This document shows, piece after piece, positions 21,277-33,645 of a DNA stretch of 64,000 nt; position 1 is the first letter of the stretch; every line of letters begins with the position of its first letter. The notes beneath the pieces were generated by a model. It was given only the letters and a program-made list of their open reading frames with translations. It was not told the DNA's origin and did not search any database. Position numbers and translations under genes: made by a program. This DNA comes from Adenanthera pavonina (taxonomy: Eukaryota > Streptophyta > Magnoliopsida > Fabales > Fabaceae), in the NCBI GenBank assembly GCA_026686845.1, contig JAIVEN010000023.1, forward strand, positions 10,620,001-10,684,000, written 5' to 3'.

Positions 21277-24200
21277 AGAGGCTGAGTTATTCTCAAATTC
21301 CTGTTCAACGTGAAAGGAGTTTTAGTAATGTGTGTGTGTGTGTGTAAAAGACTAGCAAACATAATGATTAAAATAATAATAATAATAAGAATCCTCACAT
21401 CTCTTGCCATTGCCATTGTTCCAAATGCATTAAATGGAAGCTTTGTTTGAGCTTTGTATAGACCAAGCTCCTGTCCAAACACATTATAACCAACATCAAA
21501 CAAGATTAACTAAGGCTTCATTTGGCTCGCAAACACTAACACATCACACTAGAACAAATACACAAACATGAACCAAGGGGTAGAGTTGCAGCTGACCTCT
21601 AGAGTTGCTCCATAAACAGGTGCCTTTTCCCCCCCCACCATAATCTCTAAAGGTATGGTTCTTGTTTTCTCTGTACTTGGATCAATGAAACCCTCAGCAG
21701 GGCCTTCAGGGTCACCCGTTTGGACAACAAACCCATCCGCTGAACAAAGAATTGAAGAAATTTCAAGAAAACTACGTCTCAGTCAAAATGCAAACAAAAG
21801 TGGGGTAGCAACACGGAAAAAGGTCCAATTTGTAGATCCATTTACAAAGCTATAGATCTTTCATGATGGTATCACATAATGCTTCCATTACAAAAATATT
21901 AATTACCGTTGTCCTATAGTCATCAATTGGTAATATAAAAGCGTAACATGAATATCCATTGCCCATTTTTGTGCAAAGAGTCAGTAGACTAAGTATCTAT
22001 CTTCTTCAACAAAGCAAGGGAAGAAAAATATAAAATATTCCCTACAAAACTAGCAATATTTGAAGGGAAGTCAGGAGCAAAAATGCATGCCTGATATTAT
22101 ATTTATTACCTCTCTGAATTTCCATGCCATCATAGAAGTGTCTTTCTACCAGATCAAGAAAATTTCCAGCAGTTACAGGGGCATTATAACCATCAAGCAC
22201 TATGTGGAAAACACATTCGTCCAGATTTGGATTGTCTTTAACCTTGACCTTCATATCCACAGCTGCTCTTCCTTTCAGTAAGGGCATATTTCTGTATTCC
22301 TCAGGCACTTCATATGGAAAACCATCGACCATATCTTCTTCAACACTGCAGAAACGTAATGCCCCAGGAACATCTCAGCTGCAGTCAATGAAAGGTTATA
22401 TAAGAAAACAGTCTTCTTTCTCCAGAATATTTATTTTCCTCCCTAACCTTCTACTTTTAGGGAAAGTATACAGTTATTGTTGACACAGAAAATCATGGTG
22501 ATTTCCTCCACAGATTTAAGCTACAACCTAATTTATATTATTGAAGCAACCATTGATAGAGAACACTTTCCAGAAGTTCCCAGGATCAGATTAAGGAAAC
22601 TGACGTGTTTTACCTTTCCAAAGACTCAGAGCACGCTTATATGAATCCAGTAAATCCTAACTTCTACTAATAGAGTCTCATTCTTAAATAACTGGAAGAC
22701 AGAGCGCAATTTATCTTTGCACAGTGAAACCTGAGTCTTGGCATGGTCAAAACTTGTTATTGATGTGCTTAACTGCATCCTGTTTCTCTTATTAGCATGA
22801 ATAGAATGGCCAGAAGACAGTATCTTCATGTGGTTTATAAACCTAAGTGGAGCTACTGCGATACTTACCCTCCAACATATTGAAGAAGCTCTTTCTGTTT
22901 TGGTGCAACTGCATCTCGATTTCTATCCTGTACAATCAGTTCAAGCTCGTCCATTCCAGCTTCCAGCTTATTAAGTAATTCAACTCCATGTTCTTTCTTT
23001 GATTCAGCTAATTCTGATACAATTAAAGTCTTGCCTTGCTTGAGAGCTCGAGATGCCTGTCTCACATTCTACGTTTCATGCAAAGTAACGTGTCCCTTAA
23101 ACTTTATTGTTATGCAGAAAAAAGAACACAAATGCTTATACACAAATTGCATGGGCACTACACTAACCAGAAGCAAAAGAATAAGGATCTTGATGACTTA
23201 CTCTCTCCACAGAGTCAAGTGCCTTGACTCCAGCAACCTTTAGACTGTCTGTAATATCTTCAAGAGGTTTCTGCACTTCTCTAATTGCTTTATTGTCTAT
23301 AGGAAGGGCATATCTCAACAATGCTCCAGGGTCCTTTATTGGCGGTCCAGAGATCAATACAGACAGGTCAGGCAACACGGGGCTAGCTGCATGAGCATTG
23401 GTAGACCAGCCCAAGGGAGGAACTCCTGTAATTAACCCAATTGCCAGTGCTATAGAAATTGCACCCTGCTTTAAGGAAAATGACCACCCCTTCTGCACCA
23501 AGATATTGAACAATAAGAGTTAAGGCTCCAATTCATTGCAACAATCTCAAGTCTTGTCAAAGTCACTTGAGCAGGTTATAAAAAGGTAAATATATTCTAT
23601 GTAAACAAAGAGAGCAGTACAAACAAGGTTCAATTAATAATGGCAATGCACATGGTTCCCCATTCTTTAGCACTGAGCAACTAATCTTAAGGCAAGATAA
23701 TACGAATGCCATTAGTATGGAACCAGCAGTTTGCTAAAAATTCTTTTTGAATCGGTAACTTAGACAATAGTTCTAGTTGAAGCATGACGCAGGATGTTTG
23801 ATGTAAATTGATTTGATCCTAAATACGAGTATGAGTCAACCGTCACTATCGGGGCTTATCTTCCGATACTGATATAACTGGAACTTATTTAGAAGCTTAT
23901 CACTATCTTTTCAGCTCCACTATTCCCATTTTAGTAGAAATATATTATTGTGAACATATGATTAAAAGATGAATTCTGTCTCCCAAAGATCCATTCTAAG
24001 ATCAAACTAGATGCTGATGGGACAACATTTCACCAATAATTTCTTCAACCACATGCATTCATTCGTGTGGAGCAAAATGTTCGATTAAAACGGGAATGCT
24101 GTGAGACAATGAGTATCAAAATTCAGAATTTTGAGAGCCTTACATGTTTGTTCTGGGATTCTGTAGGTTGGAGATCTTGGTAAGAGCACCGAGGGCTGAA

Positions 24201-24323
24201 ATCACGAAGTCCGGCATTACCCAGAGAAACCGGGTAGCGAAAGCGGCTAGAGTATGTGCTTGGCTTAACCAATCTGGTGGTAGCTGCGGAAGCACAGTAG
24301 TGGCAGGGAACAATGGCTGCCAT
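21073..24323 (-). CDS. CYP38: CYP38/TLP40 thylakoid-lumen cyclophilin-like protein
   Basis: A lumenal immunophilin needed for photosystem II assembly and repair. Exons in reading order: 24144-24323, 23202-23492, 22869-23068, 22110-22345, 21597-21739, 21399-21470, 21073-21300; 449 residues, close to the 437 I remember for Arabidopsis AT3G01480. Residues 1-60 are a Ser/Arg-rich stromal targeting peptide. A hydrophobic stretch (about 68-90) follows, ending in the lumenal processing motif AHA before SPVLPDLSVL (about residue 96). Next comes a helical PsbQ-like region (IREVQKPLEDITDSLK; QASRALKQGKTL) and a C-terminal cyclophilin-fold domain (VLDGYNAPVTAGNFLDLV, FNAFGTMAMARDE, SSQVFWLLKESELT, ILDGRYAVFGYV), ending NPSYKIAG. 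As in relatives, the domain diverges from canonical catalytic cyclophilins. No RR pair precedes the hydrophobic stretch, favouring Sec transport. Convergent with the CBC1-like gene, as remembered in Arabidopsis. Confidence 0.95.
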
Positions 24324-24790
24324 GGAAATTACGCCAAGATATCAGAGAACAAATTTCATCAGCCTTCAATATCGAAGGCAAAAGATGACCAAACGTGCAG
24401 ACAAAGAGCAGATGCAGTAGTGGATAAGGTCCTAGTCAATTTGGGGTTTATATTTTGTAAGGGAAGGTCGCGGAAAAGATTTCATCGATCACCCATTCAT
24501 TCATCGTCATGGTTCGGATAAGATATGATATGAGATATCTAAAGCTAACGTAATCAGAAATTGGAATTCTCGATTGGACCCACTCGGGAAAAAAAAGTCT
24601 GATCTGTTGGGTAATTCATATGCACCAGGCCTCAACCCTTCAGGCTTCAGCCCATCCAACCATTCACTGTCGCCCAAAGCTTAAAAATCCAAGTCTTCCA
24701 TTTTACTTTACCCAAAACCAAAAAAATAAAAATAAAATAAAAGAAGTTTTCCCCTTTTCTTGGTAAGAAAAAGTTTTCCCATTTTATTTT
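24324..24790. other. CYP38 leader/promoter region
   Basis: Upstream of CYP38 on the minus strand. Mixed composition to about 24680, then A-rich up to the MULE boundary. No gene. Confidence 0.5.
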
Positions 24791-26106
24791 GGGAAAATTC
24801 CAGTTAAATATTAATGAAAAAAATATTTTTAAAAAAAACCTATTTCACCTTAATTCCAATTAACTACCAATGTATTAAATTGGAACTAAAGTTTAAAGCA
24901 AAAATACCAAACTACCCCGTCTCCTTTCCTCCCTCCCTCCTCCTCTCTTCTCCCTTCTGATGACTATTAACATTATTAAATATCAGTTGCTAATGAGCAA
25001 AAATCAATTGCAAATAAACAAAAATTAATTACAAATAAGCATCAATTGTGGATGATTAGTTGAATTGCAAATGAGCAAAAATTAATTGGAAATAAACATC
25101 AGTTGAAAAGATCAACAAGAGTTGTAAATAAATGAAAGTCAGTTGTAAATAAGCAAAAATTAATTATAAATTAACATTAGTTATAAATTATTAGTAGGAG
25201 TTGCAAATTAGTGGAATTTAGTTGTAAATAAGTAAAAATCAACTATAAATAAGCATCAATTATAAATGACCGATAGGAATTGCAAATTAGCAAAATTCAG
25301 TTGCAAATAAACAATAGCTGCAAATATAAGAAATCATGCAAGATAATTGTCATATGAAGAAACCTAGGAAGGAAAAAAGATTGCTAGAGTGGAACAGAAA
25401 AATCAAATAACGGAGCTAACAATTTCACCATTCCATACAACAATTATACATTAGAAAAAATTACCATAATCTTAAGAAGCTTTAGCCCCATTCTTAGACA
25501 GCAATTTTACATATTAGAAAAGAAAAATCAAATGTATCTGGAATTTTCCTATATGTATAGGGAAAGAAAAAGAGTTGGGTGTAGGCTGATAGAGATGGTG
25601 AAAGAAAAGAAGAAGAGGAAGAGAGAAGCATCGATGAGATTTAGATCCAAAGGCTTGGTGGAAGTAAATTTAGATCTATTAGGTGTGCACATGGGTCTTT
25701 TGCACATTTTCTAATAACAGCAAAATAAAATATTAAGAAAAATCAAGTAGCTCCTCCTTCGTAGTGGAAGATTTCGTAGCCATTAAAGGCCCCAATGAGG
25801 AAGTTTGTGGGCATAGTAGAGGAAGACAAAGGCGATAGTGTGGAGTAGGTTGGGGGTAGATGATGGTGGGGTGGAGGGAGGAGACGATGGGCTTTTCAAG
25901 TTGGAGGAGAGGAGCAAAGGCAAAGATGGCGAATGAGAAGATGGGAGTTTTCGGTTTTTAGTTTTAATTGATACAGGGACATATTAGACATTTAGCATTA
26001 AAACTTATTTCCAATTTGATTCCATTGGTGGTTAATTGGAATTTAGTAAATTGGGGTATAATTTTGGAAATATTTTCTTTTCTTGGTATTTATCTAGAAT
26101 TTTTTC
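24791..26106. mobile_element. Second non-autonomous Mutator-like element
   Basis: The left end gggaaaattccagttaaata and the reverse complement of the right end gaaaaaattctagataaata match. The alignment continues for about 120 bp (shared aattccaattaac-accaatg and aaattggaa blocks). Exact 9-bp direct repeats, ttttatttt, sit outside at 24782-24790 and 26107-26115. The 1316-bp interior has a degenerate tandem repeat (24985-25325) and a G-rich segment (about 25745-25945) of different composition, possibly acquired DNA. No transposase. A 60-codon open frame at 25532 is Lys/Arg-rich low-complexity and is not supported as a gene. Confidence 0.8.
24985..25325. repeat. Degenerate tandem repeat inside the second MULE
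   Basis: Repeated variants of 'ttgcaaatgagcaaaaatta' followed by 'attgcaaataaacatcagtt', with a landmark (g/acat-a-tt) near 25038, 25093, 25174 and 25252. The period is variable, 55-80 bp. The ttgcaa motif is also the core of the tandem repeats in the MULE at 4777-5620. Confidence 0.65.
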
Positions 26107-26582
26107 TTTTATTTTCCACTTAGTGAGATGTTTGACTTGATCATTTACATTTGTTTGTTTGTGTCTTTGCTTGATTTTTCCCTTACTTCCAATTAGCCAC
26201 GACCGACTTTCAATAAGATTGCATGCAGAGCTAACCATCTCAGTACGTAATAACTAGATTTACAAATTAAGTAAGTAAAATTTAACTAGTTCGGCTTAAT
26301 TAATAGTACAAGAAGTCAATAAATGTTACCAATGGGGCACTATGGTTTTTGGGATATAGAAACTGTAAGCTTTGCTTGGGTTGCAGTCATATCTCACATT
26401 TGCATGATGGGAAACATAACTTGCATAAGTGCATGCAATTAAACTACAGTTTTCACTCTAATCATTTACATAAACATATCAAAGCAAGTACCAGTTTTGT
26501 CTTTTAAAACATAAAAGGAAAGAAATATATCCAAAGTCGCATGCAAAACATTGAATCCAAGCTTTGATGGGAAGACATGTGA
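26107..26582. other. Intergenic, SWEET 3' flank
   Basis: AT-rich DNA between the MULE and the SWEET stop codon. It includes the probable SWEET 3' UTR. No gene seen. Confidence 0.5.
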
Positions 26583-29549
26583 TCAGACTCTAGCTGCTCC
26601 ATTTGTAGTAGAGAGCTGAATTTCAGTTGATTTTTTAGAAGTATCATCTTCGTTGTTGTCATCGTTATCTTGCTTGCAAGAGCAATAAAAAGCATACAGC
26701 ATTAGCTGAATAAGACCTGAAATTGCTCCAAGACCATTACTAATCTGTAAGATCATGTATAACAGCAATTCATTAGGTCAATTATCAGGAGTTGATAATT
26801 AGTTGATAAAAAAGAGAAATAATAATAAATTATATATATACCAGAACATAAATGTCGAAGGGATGGATGAGAGCGTAAATTGCCCAGCATAGACCGTTAC
26901 AGAAGTTAGCAAACGAGAGCCAAAAGGGCATGTATTTCACACTCTTGGTCTTTATAACCTTGGCCATGATTGTTAGGGGCGAAATATACATCGCAACATT
27001 GAACACATCACTCAGAATACCAACCATCAACGACCTTTTCTTAGTGCCGTGCAGTACCAGCATCGTGACAAGAACTATAACTGCGAAAAATATAGTCTCC
27101 CCCAGAAACAAAAGCATAACCTTCTTCTGAACAAAATGAGCAATGAAACTCCATAAAAAAAAAAAAGAGCAATGAAAAATGAGCATTTCTTGACATATAT
27201 ATAATCAGCTGGCAGCATGATTGTTTCTGCCATTTAAACTAAATAAGAAAATAATAATAATAAAGCTTTCGTCTCTATCATTCAATTATGTTCTTTTTTT
27301 TTGTCCTAAAATTTCTTCTTCCAAAAGATTCATGATGTGCCTTATGTGCCTACGTGTTAACCTTGCCTGATTTACTCATTTGAAGGACAAGCGATGAGCT
27401 TCATAAGGAAATTTATTGCCACATGTTGATTATGATAAGTATTATATATAAGCTTTTTTCGCCAAAGAATAATATATATATAAGTAGGATGAAAGGTTTG
27501 AATGTAAAATATGCGGAAGTGTGAATCAAATAGCTTGCCGTTGGACATAGATTCTACAGTCACATGCAGTTATGTAGTCATTTTTGTCGGTTTTTCCTGA
27601 TTAAAATACGTTAATTGTGAGAACAAAAAATGTAACTATAAAAATTATTCTTTAAAAATTTAACTATATTAAAATAATTCTAATTTAATTATATAGTACA
27701 GTTAAATTTTTAGATTACAAACTTTAATTTTGTGACATATAATTTTTTTTTATTTTGACAACTAAAAGTTTTTTATAATTGAAATTTAAAATTTTGGTAT
27801 TAAAAAAATCAGTAAGAGATAAAAATTCCTTGCCGTGTGAAGATATCCGTACTTATGGTTCTGAGTATTGAGTATTCATATAGGTAATGTTTGTCCATGT
27901 TCTTTGTGTATCATGATGGGACAAAATGTCCTATTAGGCAAAAAGACGTAAGAGATAAACGATGAATTAATAATGGGACATAATTTGGAAGTTATGACAA
28001 ATCATGCAAGACTATAAGGTAGCAGCCATAATTTTTTAGCTACCAAGGTCGAGTACAGATTAAGAAAAAGTAATTATACGAAAGTTAAGTATGGATATTA
28101 TTGGATATAAGATATTTCTCCTTTTTTTAAAAAATCTTTTTCTGTTCTTCTTATCATAAGTTTATGTATGTATTTATTGTAATTAAGGTACTTAATGAAC
28201 AATGATTATATTTCATATAATAACAATAATGTCTAAAAACATCTAATTCTTTTTTTTTGGTAACTAAAGACATCTTATTCTTTATTATTTTACTTTAAAG
28301 CTTTTAATTATTACAGCAAATATATCTAAAAATATTTCAAATAAGGTGTTTGCAAAACTACTTAACCAATAGAGATAGGCACCAGCTTGTAGAAAGGAAG
28401 TGGGCAAGGTTATTTATAAGGTGTACCAAGAAAAGAATCCCGAGATGTTTGTATGGGGCCCAAGACTCAACCTGACTCCTCTAGAGAAGAAAAAACAGGT
28501 AAAAAAGAAGACAATGCACGTGTTTACGAATATATACCTAATTCATGGGATTCTAGGTGAAGGCTTAACCGCAAATGGTAGGTATAAATCGGCAAGCAAG
28601 CAAGCCCAAACGCCTTGTTAATGCAATAAAGGAAATATTCTTAACACAAACTTTGACGAGCACGGATCTCTGCTATGCTATGGCCTATTGTGCTCTAGAG
28701 GATTCGTGGCCAGCATTTTTTTGAATTTCTTGTAAGCTGTTTCTTGCTATTATCATACACGGATCCTCCATAACATGGCACAACTTTAACAAGTCATTTC
28801 AAGATGCATGAAAACGAATCTACTTACACACACACACATATTCTAATCAAAGCAAAAGATGATGATCAGTGCATTAATTCCAAGGAGAAAGAAATCAGAC
28901 GTACCCGTCCTTTGTTGGTGGCAAAGGTGTAAAAGATGGCGAGATAAACGAGTTCGAATACAAGTCCAACACTGTTAATGGTGAGCACAAGAATGCTGTG
29001 GGGGTGCACAAAAGGCAATCCATAGAACACCCAAAACGCACAGTTCAGCACCGTTGCTATATAAGGGTCTGGCTTGAATTCTTCCACTGCCCTCTTCTTT
29101 ATTATTCGAATGAAAGTTGGACTGAAAACAATTCAATATACGGATGTAGTATAGATGAAGCTAATTTCACAGACAAAAGTAAATACCATGCCTTATTTCA
29201 TCATGCATCATTTATTCATTCGCATTGCATGTCTTCTTCGGAGCCCCCACAGCTTAATTTATTGAACTCGAAGCTTCCGTCTTTTTCAACGCCCCATTCA
29301 TTAAATATGAATTCACGGCACTCACCTAATTCATGGATCGAGATGTTCCCAAGTTCTAGAAAAATTTTATATCGAAGATTTTATAAGTATAGAAAGAAGT
29401 GATTAATTCAGGATTCATCACATTCAGAAAATGTGGTATTCATTGATTGAGTGGTGATTTGCTCTTTCTCTCTAGAACTTCAAGATTTCAATCTCTAATA
29501 CACAGATTACAAGGCCAGTATTCAGTTACGCATATTCACGCAAATCACA

Positions 29550-29592
<43 letters not shown>

Positions 29593-30092
29593 TTACGCGG
29601 GTGAGAGGAACAAACCGAAGGAGATGACATTTCCTGCACAAAAGGAAAACCAACACACCATATCACAACACGGAAGTCTCAAATAGTGTTTGCCCAAACG
29701 TCAACACATGAAAATTTTCAAGCGTTAAGTTGGAATTGAAGTAGGAGATTTTCTTCTATACCTCATCTATATGCATCCCCAAAAGTTAGGGTTCAAAGCA
29801 AGTTAAGTCATATATATACATTCAATGGCGCACATAACAGTACACAACTGATCCCTTCTCGACGTCGAACAGAGAATTCGACAGAAAATTAATTAATCTT
29901 CAGCATATTCAGGTATTAAAGGGGAAAAAAAGAACGGAATATTTATATTCAGGATTAAAGAGCCAGAGAAATTCAAGGAGCGCGAAACATCAGTGAAAAA
30001 CGCAGATCGAAAGAGTGGATTCATCCTATAAGATCAGAGCACAAACCTATAATGCCAATGATGTTACGAGCTAACGCAGCTCTGGCCACCAT
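26583..30092 (-). CDS. SWEET sugar transporter, clade II-like
   Basis: A bidirectional sugar uniporter with seven membrane spans in two MtN3/saliva triple-helix bundles. Clade II members mostly move hexoses. Exons in reading order: 30047-30092, 29597-29633 (37 nt), 28905-29121, 26842-27126, 26583-26744; 747 nt, 248 residues. Visible: start MVARAALARNIIGIIGN, first-repeat FLSPAPTFIRIIKKR, VEEFKPDPYIATVLNC, WVFYGLPFVHP, second-repeat NVAMYISPLTIMAKVIKTKS, VKYMPFWLSFANFCNG, WAIYALI, NGLGAISGLIQLMLYAFY. The tail is Asp/Ser-rich and cytosolic, with STEIQLS. The conserved prolines and the Asn of each bundle are present. It best resembles SWEET4/5/7 of clade II from memory; the exact subgroup needs a tree. 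Intron 3 (27127-28904) is 1.8 kb. A (CT)n tract follows the exon 2 donor on the coding strand. This gene is not part of the remembered Arabidopsis block. Confidence 0.92.
29551..29590. repeat. (GA)n microsatellite next to SWEET exon 2
   Basis: About 18 GA repeats on the plus strand. On the SWEET coding strand this is a (CT)n tract starting within ten bases of the exon 2 splice donor (29595-29596). Confidence 0.9.
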
Positions 30093-32227
30093 CTTCTTCA
30101 AGGCTGTGCTTTGGCAGATAAATTCCACAAAATGCTACCGAGTACCGAGTGAGAGAGGAACGAATGGCAGAAAGAGTTTAAGCTTGGAAGCTTCACGTAT
30201 TCCGTGCTTTAGTATGTGTAGCAGACCGGAACGTAACTATCTTTTTTAACTTTTTCTCATAAATGGAATTCTGATAAAAAACTTGATTCCATCATTCCAA
30301 TGCTTTGACCCGCTTTTCCAAATTAAAAAAATCTACCTTTTAGTTACGCTGCAGTAACGTTATATGGATTCATTTTTCATTTTTTACCATACACATAAAC
30401 TTACATTTTATATTTTAAAATACTTTTTATTAGTTCAAATATATTACTAATTAAAGTATCTTAAAAATTCTGTTTCAAAAATAATTTAGTAAATACTTTA
30501 AAATTACAATAAATTATATATTTTAAAAATATCATATTAATTTTTATTTTCCCAACAGTATACTCTATTAGTCTTTTTTTTTTGCCAATAATATACTTTA
30601 CTATTAGTTAACAGTAAATGAATCAAATTTTTTTCCTAAACGTAAATGAATCAATATTGTGAAAAAAGAAAAAAGCATCAACATCGCATTCCTATTGCAA
30701 TTCTTTTTGAAAAACTATAAATGGGCTCATATAATAATTGTAGGTCCACCCCCATATTTTTCGTACTTTTACATAATTTTTTCATTTTTAATTATTCTTT
30801 TAATTTTAATTTAACTTAAAATTTTTAATTTTTAAGAACTTCCATAATTTCCAATTTAAAGTTTCCTATAATACTAACAATCATGGATACTATTGTAGGT
30901 TTTATTTCATTTATTTGTTAGCTTTTATGATATATATAACTGGACATTTTGTTAAAAACAAAAGGAATATCTTTTTTTTCTGTTTAAAAATGTTATTATC
31001 AAATGAATTAATATTGTCTAGCATTAATTCTTAACAATTTCATCATAGTCAGTTAGTACTTTTGGAGGGGTTTATGATATAGTTATATATGCACCATATA
31101 CATGTGGAAGATTAGTGTGCTTTTGATAATTCTTTTAGTAATACTATTTAAGTATAAATTATATATATATATATATATATATTTAGCAATGAAGTCTCGT
31201 GTCTGCCTGTGCAACACGTGGGAAAGAAATTTAGTTGTTGGTAAGGGATGTTGCTAATCTATGACAAAAAAAAATGTGTGGATTATAAATTTAAAATAAG
31301 TTAAGAATATTAATAACAAAAGTTAACTTTAAAATCAATAATACATAAAAATAATTTATCATCATTTGATAAAAAATGAAATATCTTAAATATATAAGTT
31401 TAATTACCTAATTTTTTCATTTATTTTTTTGCCAACAATTTTTTTCCTTTATGGATATATGGAATGTGTGGCGTGTATATATTTGGATTGAACCCACATT
31501 ATCTCTCTACTGTTCAAGGAGCGTCAATATTATAATTTATAATTATAATATATTTTAAAACGATGAAGTTCCTTTTTCCCCGTGGAAAGAAGAAAATAAT
31601 CCTTTAGTTAATTGCTTATTTCAGTTTTTTCTAAGGGAAAAAAAACATATCCGGATCAACTCATCAAGTCCTTTTCTGTCCTGTCTTGACAAGCAATTAC
31701 TGATCTAACTAAAGGACCTACAATAATGATCGATTAGCCCAAAAAGGCAGAAAATAGGATTTACCAGTTTGTTTATATACTTATATGAGTTTGTTCAATT
31801 AAAATAAAAGGGTGTGTGGTGGCAAATATGTTAATTTGTTCAATTGATCAATTTTTTTCCCGAAAAATTTGCGTTGCAGTTGTTGTTCTATTATTATAAG
31901 ATCATAGCTAGCACTTTGGTTCGGTAGTCTCAGAGGAATGAAAAAAGAAAATTTATTGCTCAAAATTCAAGGCGTATAATATTTATTATATTTTTGTTAT
32001 CATTAGTTAATTAATAATAATGATTTATATTCTTTTATTAGCTTTATTATTACGAGTATTTTTTTGTCATGGATTTGGAATATCCTGCCAGTAACAGTGG
32101 GAGAGAAATAAAATGCTACTCTCTATCTATATTCTAATTCTGCATAGTAAACAAGGTGTTATTGTGTTTGCGGATAGATTCGCGAGCTTGGCTTAACGGA
32201 CAAGAAACGGAAAATCATGAGGTTTTA
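30093..32227. other. SWEET promoter and AT-rich intergenic DNA
   Basis: The first several hundred bases are the SWEET leader and promoter (minus strand). The rest is AT-rich with an (AT)n run near 31157-31181. No gene on either strand. Confidence 0.6.
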
Positions 32228-32786
32228 GAGCCCGTTTCGCTTTTTCATATGGTTAAAAATGACTTTTTGGCATAATTGATTTTGTAATGTGACCATGATA
32301 AAAATTAATTTTAGACTAACGTGTTTATATTTAAATAATTTATTTAAAAATTAATTTTGATAAATTCATAATTTTTCTCTAAATTAAACTTAAACTTTAT
32401 TCTATAATTAATTTAATTTTCTTTGACTAAAATTTAATTTGTATTTATTTAATTGGGAACATAATCTATCTAATATAATATTTTTTTACAGGTTATGATT
32501 TACAAAGATTAAAATTCTAATAGGGTATTTTGGTTATTAGATAAAAGAAATTTTATTTTCTCAGATTCACTATTTTTTTTCATTTTTATTAATATATTTT
32601 TATCTGATTTATTTTCAAATCTCGTTGGAACCAACGAAAAAGCAACATTAGAGTTACTTCTTCCTCAACTCGGTTTACCTTCACTTCTCCAACGTGATCC
32701 ATTTGTCACACCCCAACATCCACTTTAAAATTAAAACTTGGTTTTGTGCTCAATCTCATTTTTAGAAATGAAACCAAACAGAGCCC
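32228..32786. mobile_element. MITE copy A (PIF/Harbinger-like)
   Basis: Starts gagcccgtttcg; the reverse complement of the right end is gggctctgtttgg. The interior is about 80% alike to copy B at 33060-33642 in the same orientation, sharing 'actaacgtgtttat', 'cataatttttctctaaatt' and 'tttatttaattg-gaacata'. The flanks are tta on the left and taa on the right, so the exact target duplication is unclear. Confidence 0.7.
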
Positions 32787-33059
32787 TAATGGTTCACCAC
32801 TTAAGTAGCATTATTACTTACACACACTTCTTCCAACCCAACTGTTTTTTGAAGCCATTTGGCATACCAAATAGCTTGTATTACACATACAGTGGAAGCT
32901 TCAAAATAAAAGAGAAAATATTGAAAAGAAACTAAATGAGAAAGAAGTTTCCCTCCTTTCTCAAATCGTGCACGTACATGGTTGAAGAGTAATTAGGGAT
33001 ATGATATGTAGAATAAAAACTTATTGTTGTGGCGAAATAAGTTTCCCTCCTTTCTCTAA
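32787..33059. other. Spacer between MITE copies
   Basis: Unremarkable AT-rich sequence of 270 bp between the two MITEs. The phrase 'gtttccctcctttctc' occurs twice (near 32948 and 33041), a small direct repeat. Confidence 0.4.
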
Positions 33060-33642
33060 GCGCCCGTTTGGATTTCAGTTAGTGAAGAATGAGTTTTGAT
33101 AGAATTGGTTTCGTAACGTAGTTATGATAAAAATTGATTTTTGACTAACGTGTTTATGTTTGGATGATTTATTTGAAAATTGGTTTTGATAAAACTCATA
33201 ATTTTTCTCTAAATTGAGTTTAAACTCTATCTCATGGTTAATTTAATTTCCTTGGACTCAAATTAAATCTGCATTTATTTAATTGAGAACATAATATATC
33301 TAATATAATATTTTCTTACAGATCATGATCTATAAAAGTTAGAATTTTGAAGGGACATTTTGATCAATAGATAGGATAAATTTCATGGAAATTTTATTTT
33401 CCTAATTTTTCTATTTTTTCTCATTTTTATTGATCTATTTTTATCTGATTTCAAAATAAATACTGGTAAAACTGAAGAACCCAAACTGAAAAGCAGCAAA
33501 TGGATTGCTTCCCCTTCAACTCCGTTTTCTCCAGAATTCACGGCAGCAACGTGGTTGAATTTAACAACCAAACAGCAACAAAAAACTGGAAGAATGAGTT
33601 TTGGGCTGGAACGGAGTTACAGAAGTAGATCCAAACAGAGCC
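33060..33642. mobile_element. MITE copy B (PIF/Harbinger-like)
   Basis: A 583-bp element with imperfect 14-bp termini, gcgcccgtttggat and (reverse complement) ggctctgtttggat, flanked by TAA on both sides (33057-33059 and 33643-33645). The TIR style and 3-bp TAA target duplication fit Tourist-like MITEs of the PIF/Harbinger superfamily. No coding capacity. Confidence 0.75.
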
Positions 33643-33645
33643 TAA

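Noticed and set aside
25532..25714. 60-codon Lys/Arg-rich frame
   Set aside because: Lies inside the MULE at 24791-26106 in purine-rich low-complexity DNA, without domain or splice context.
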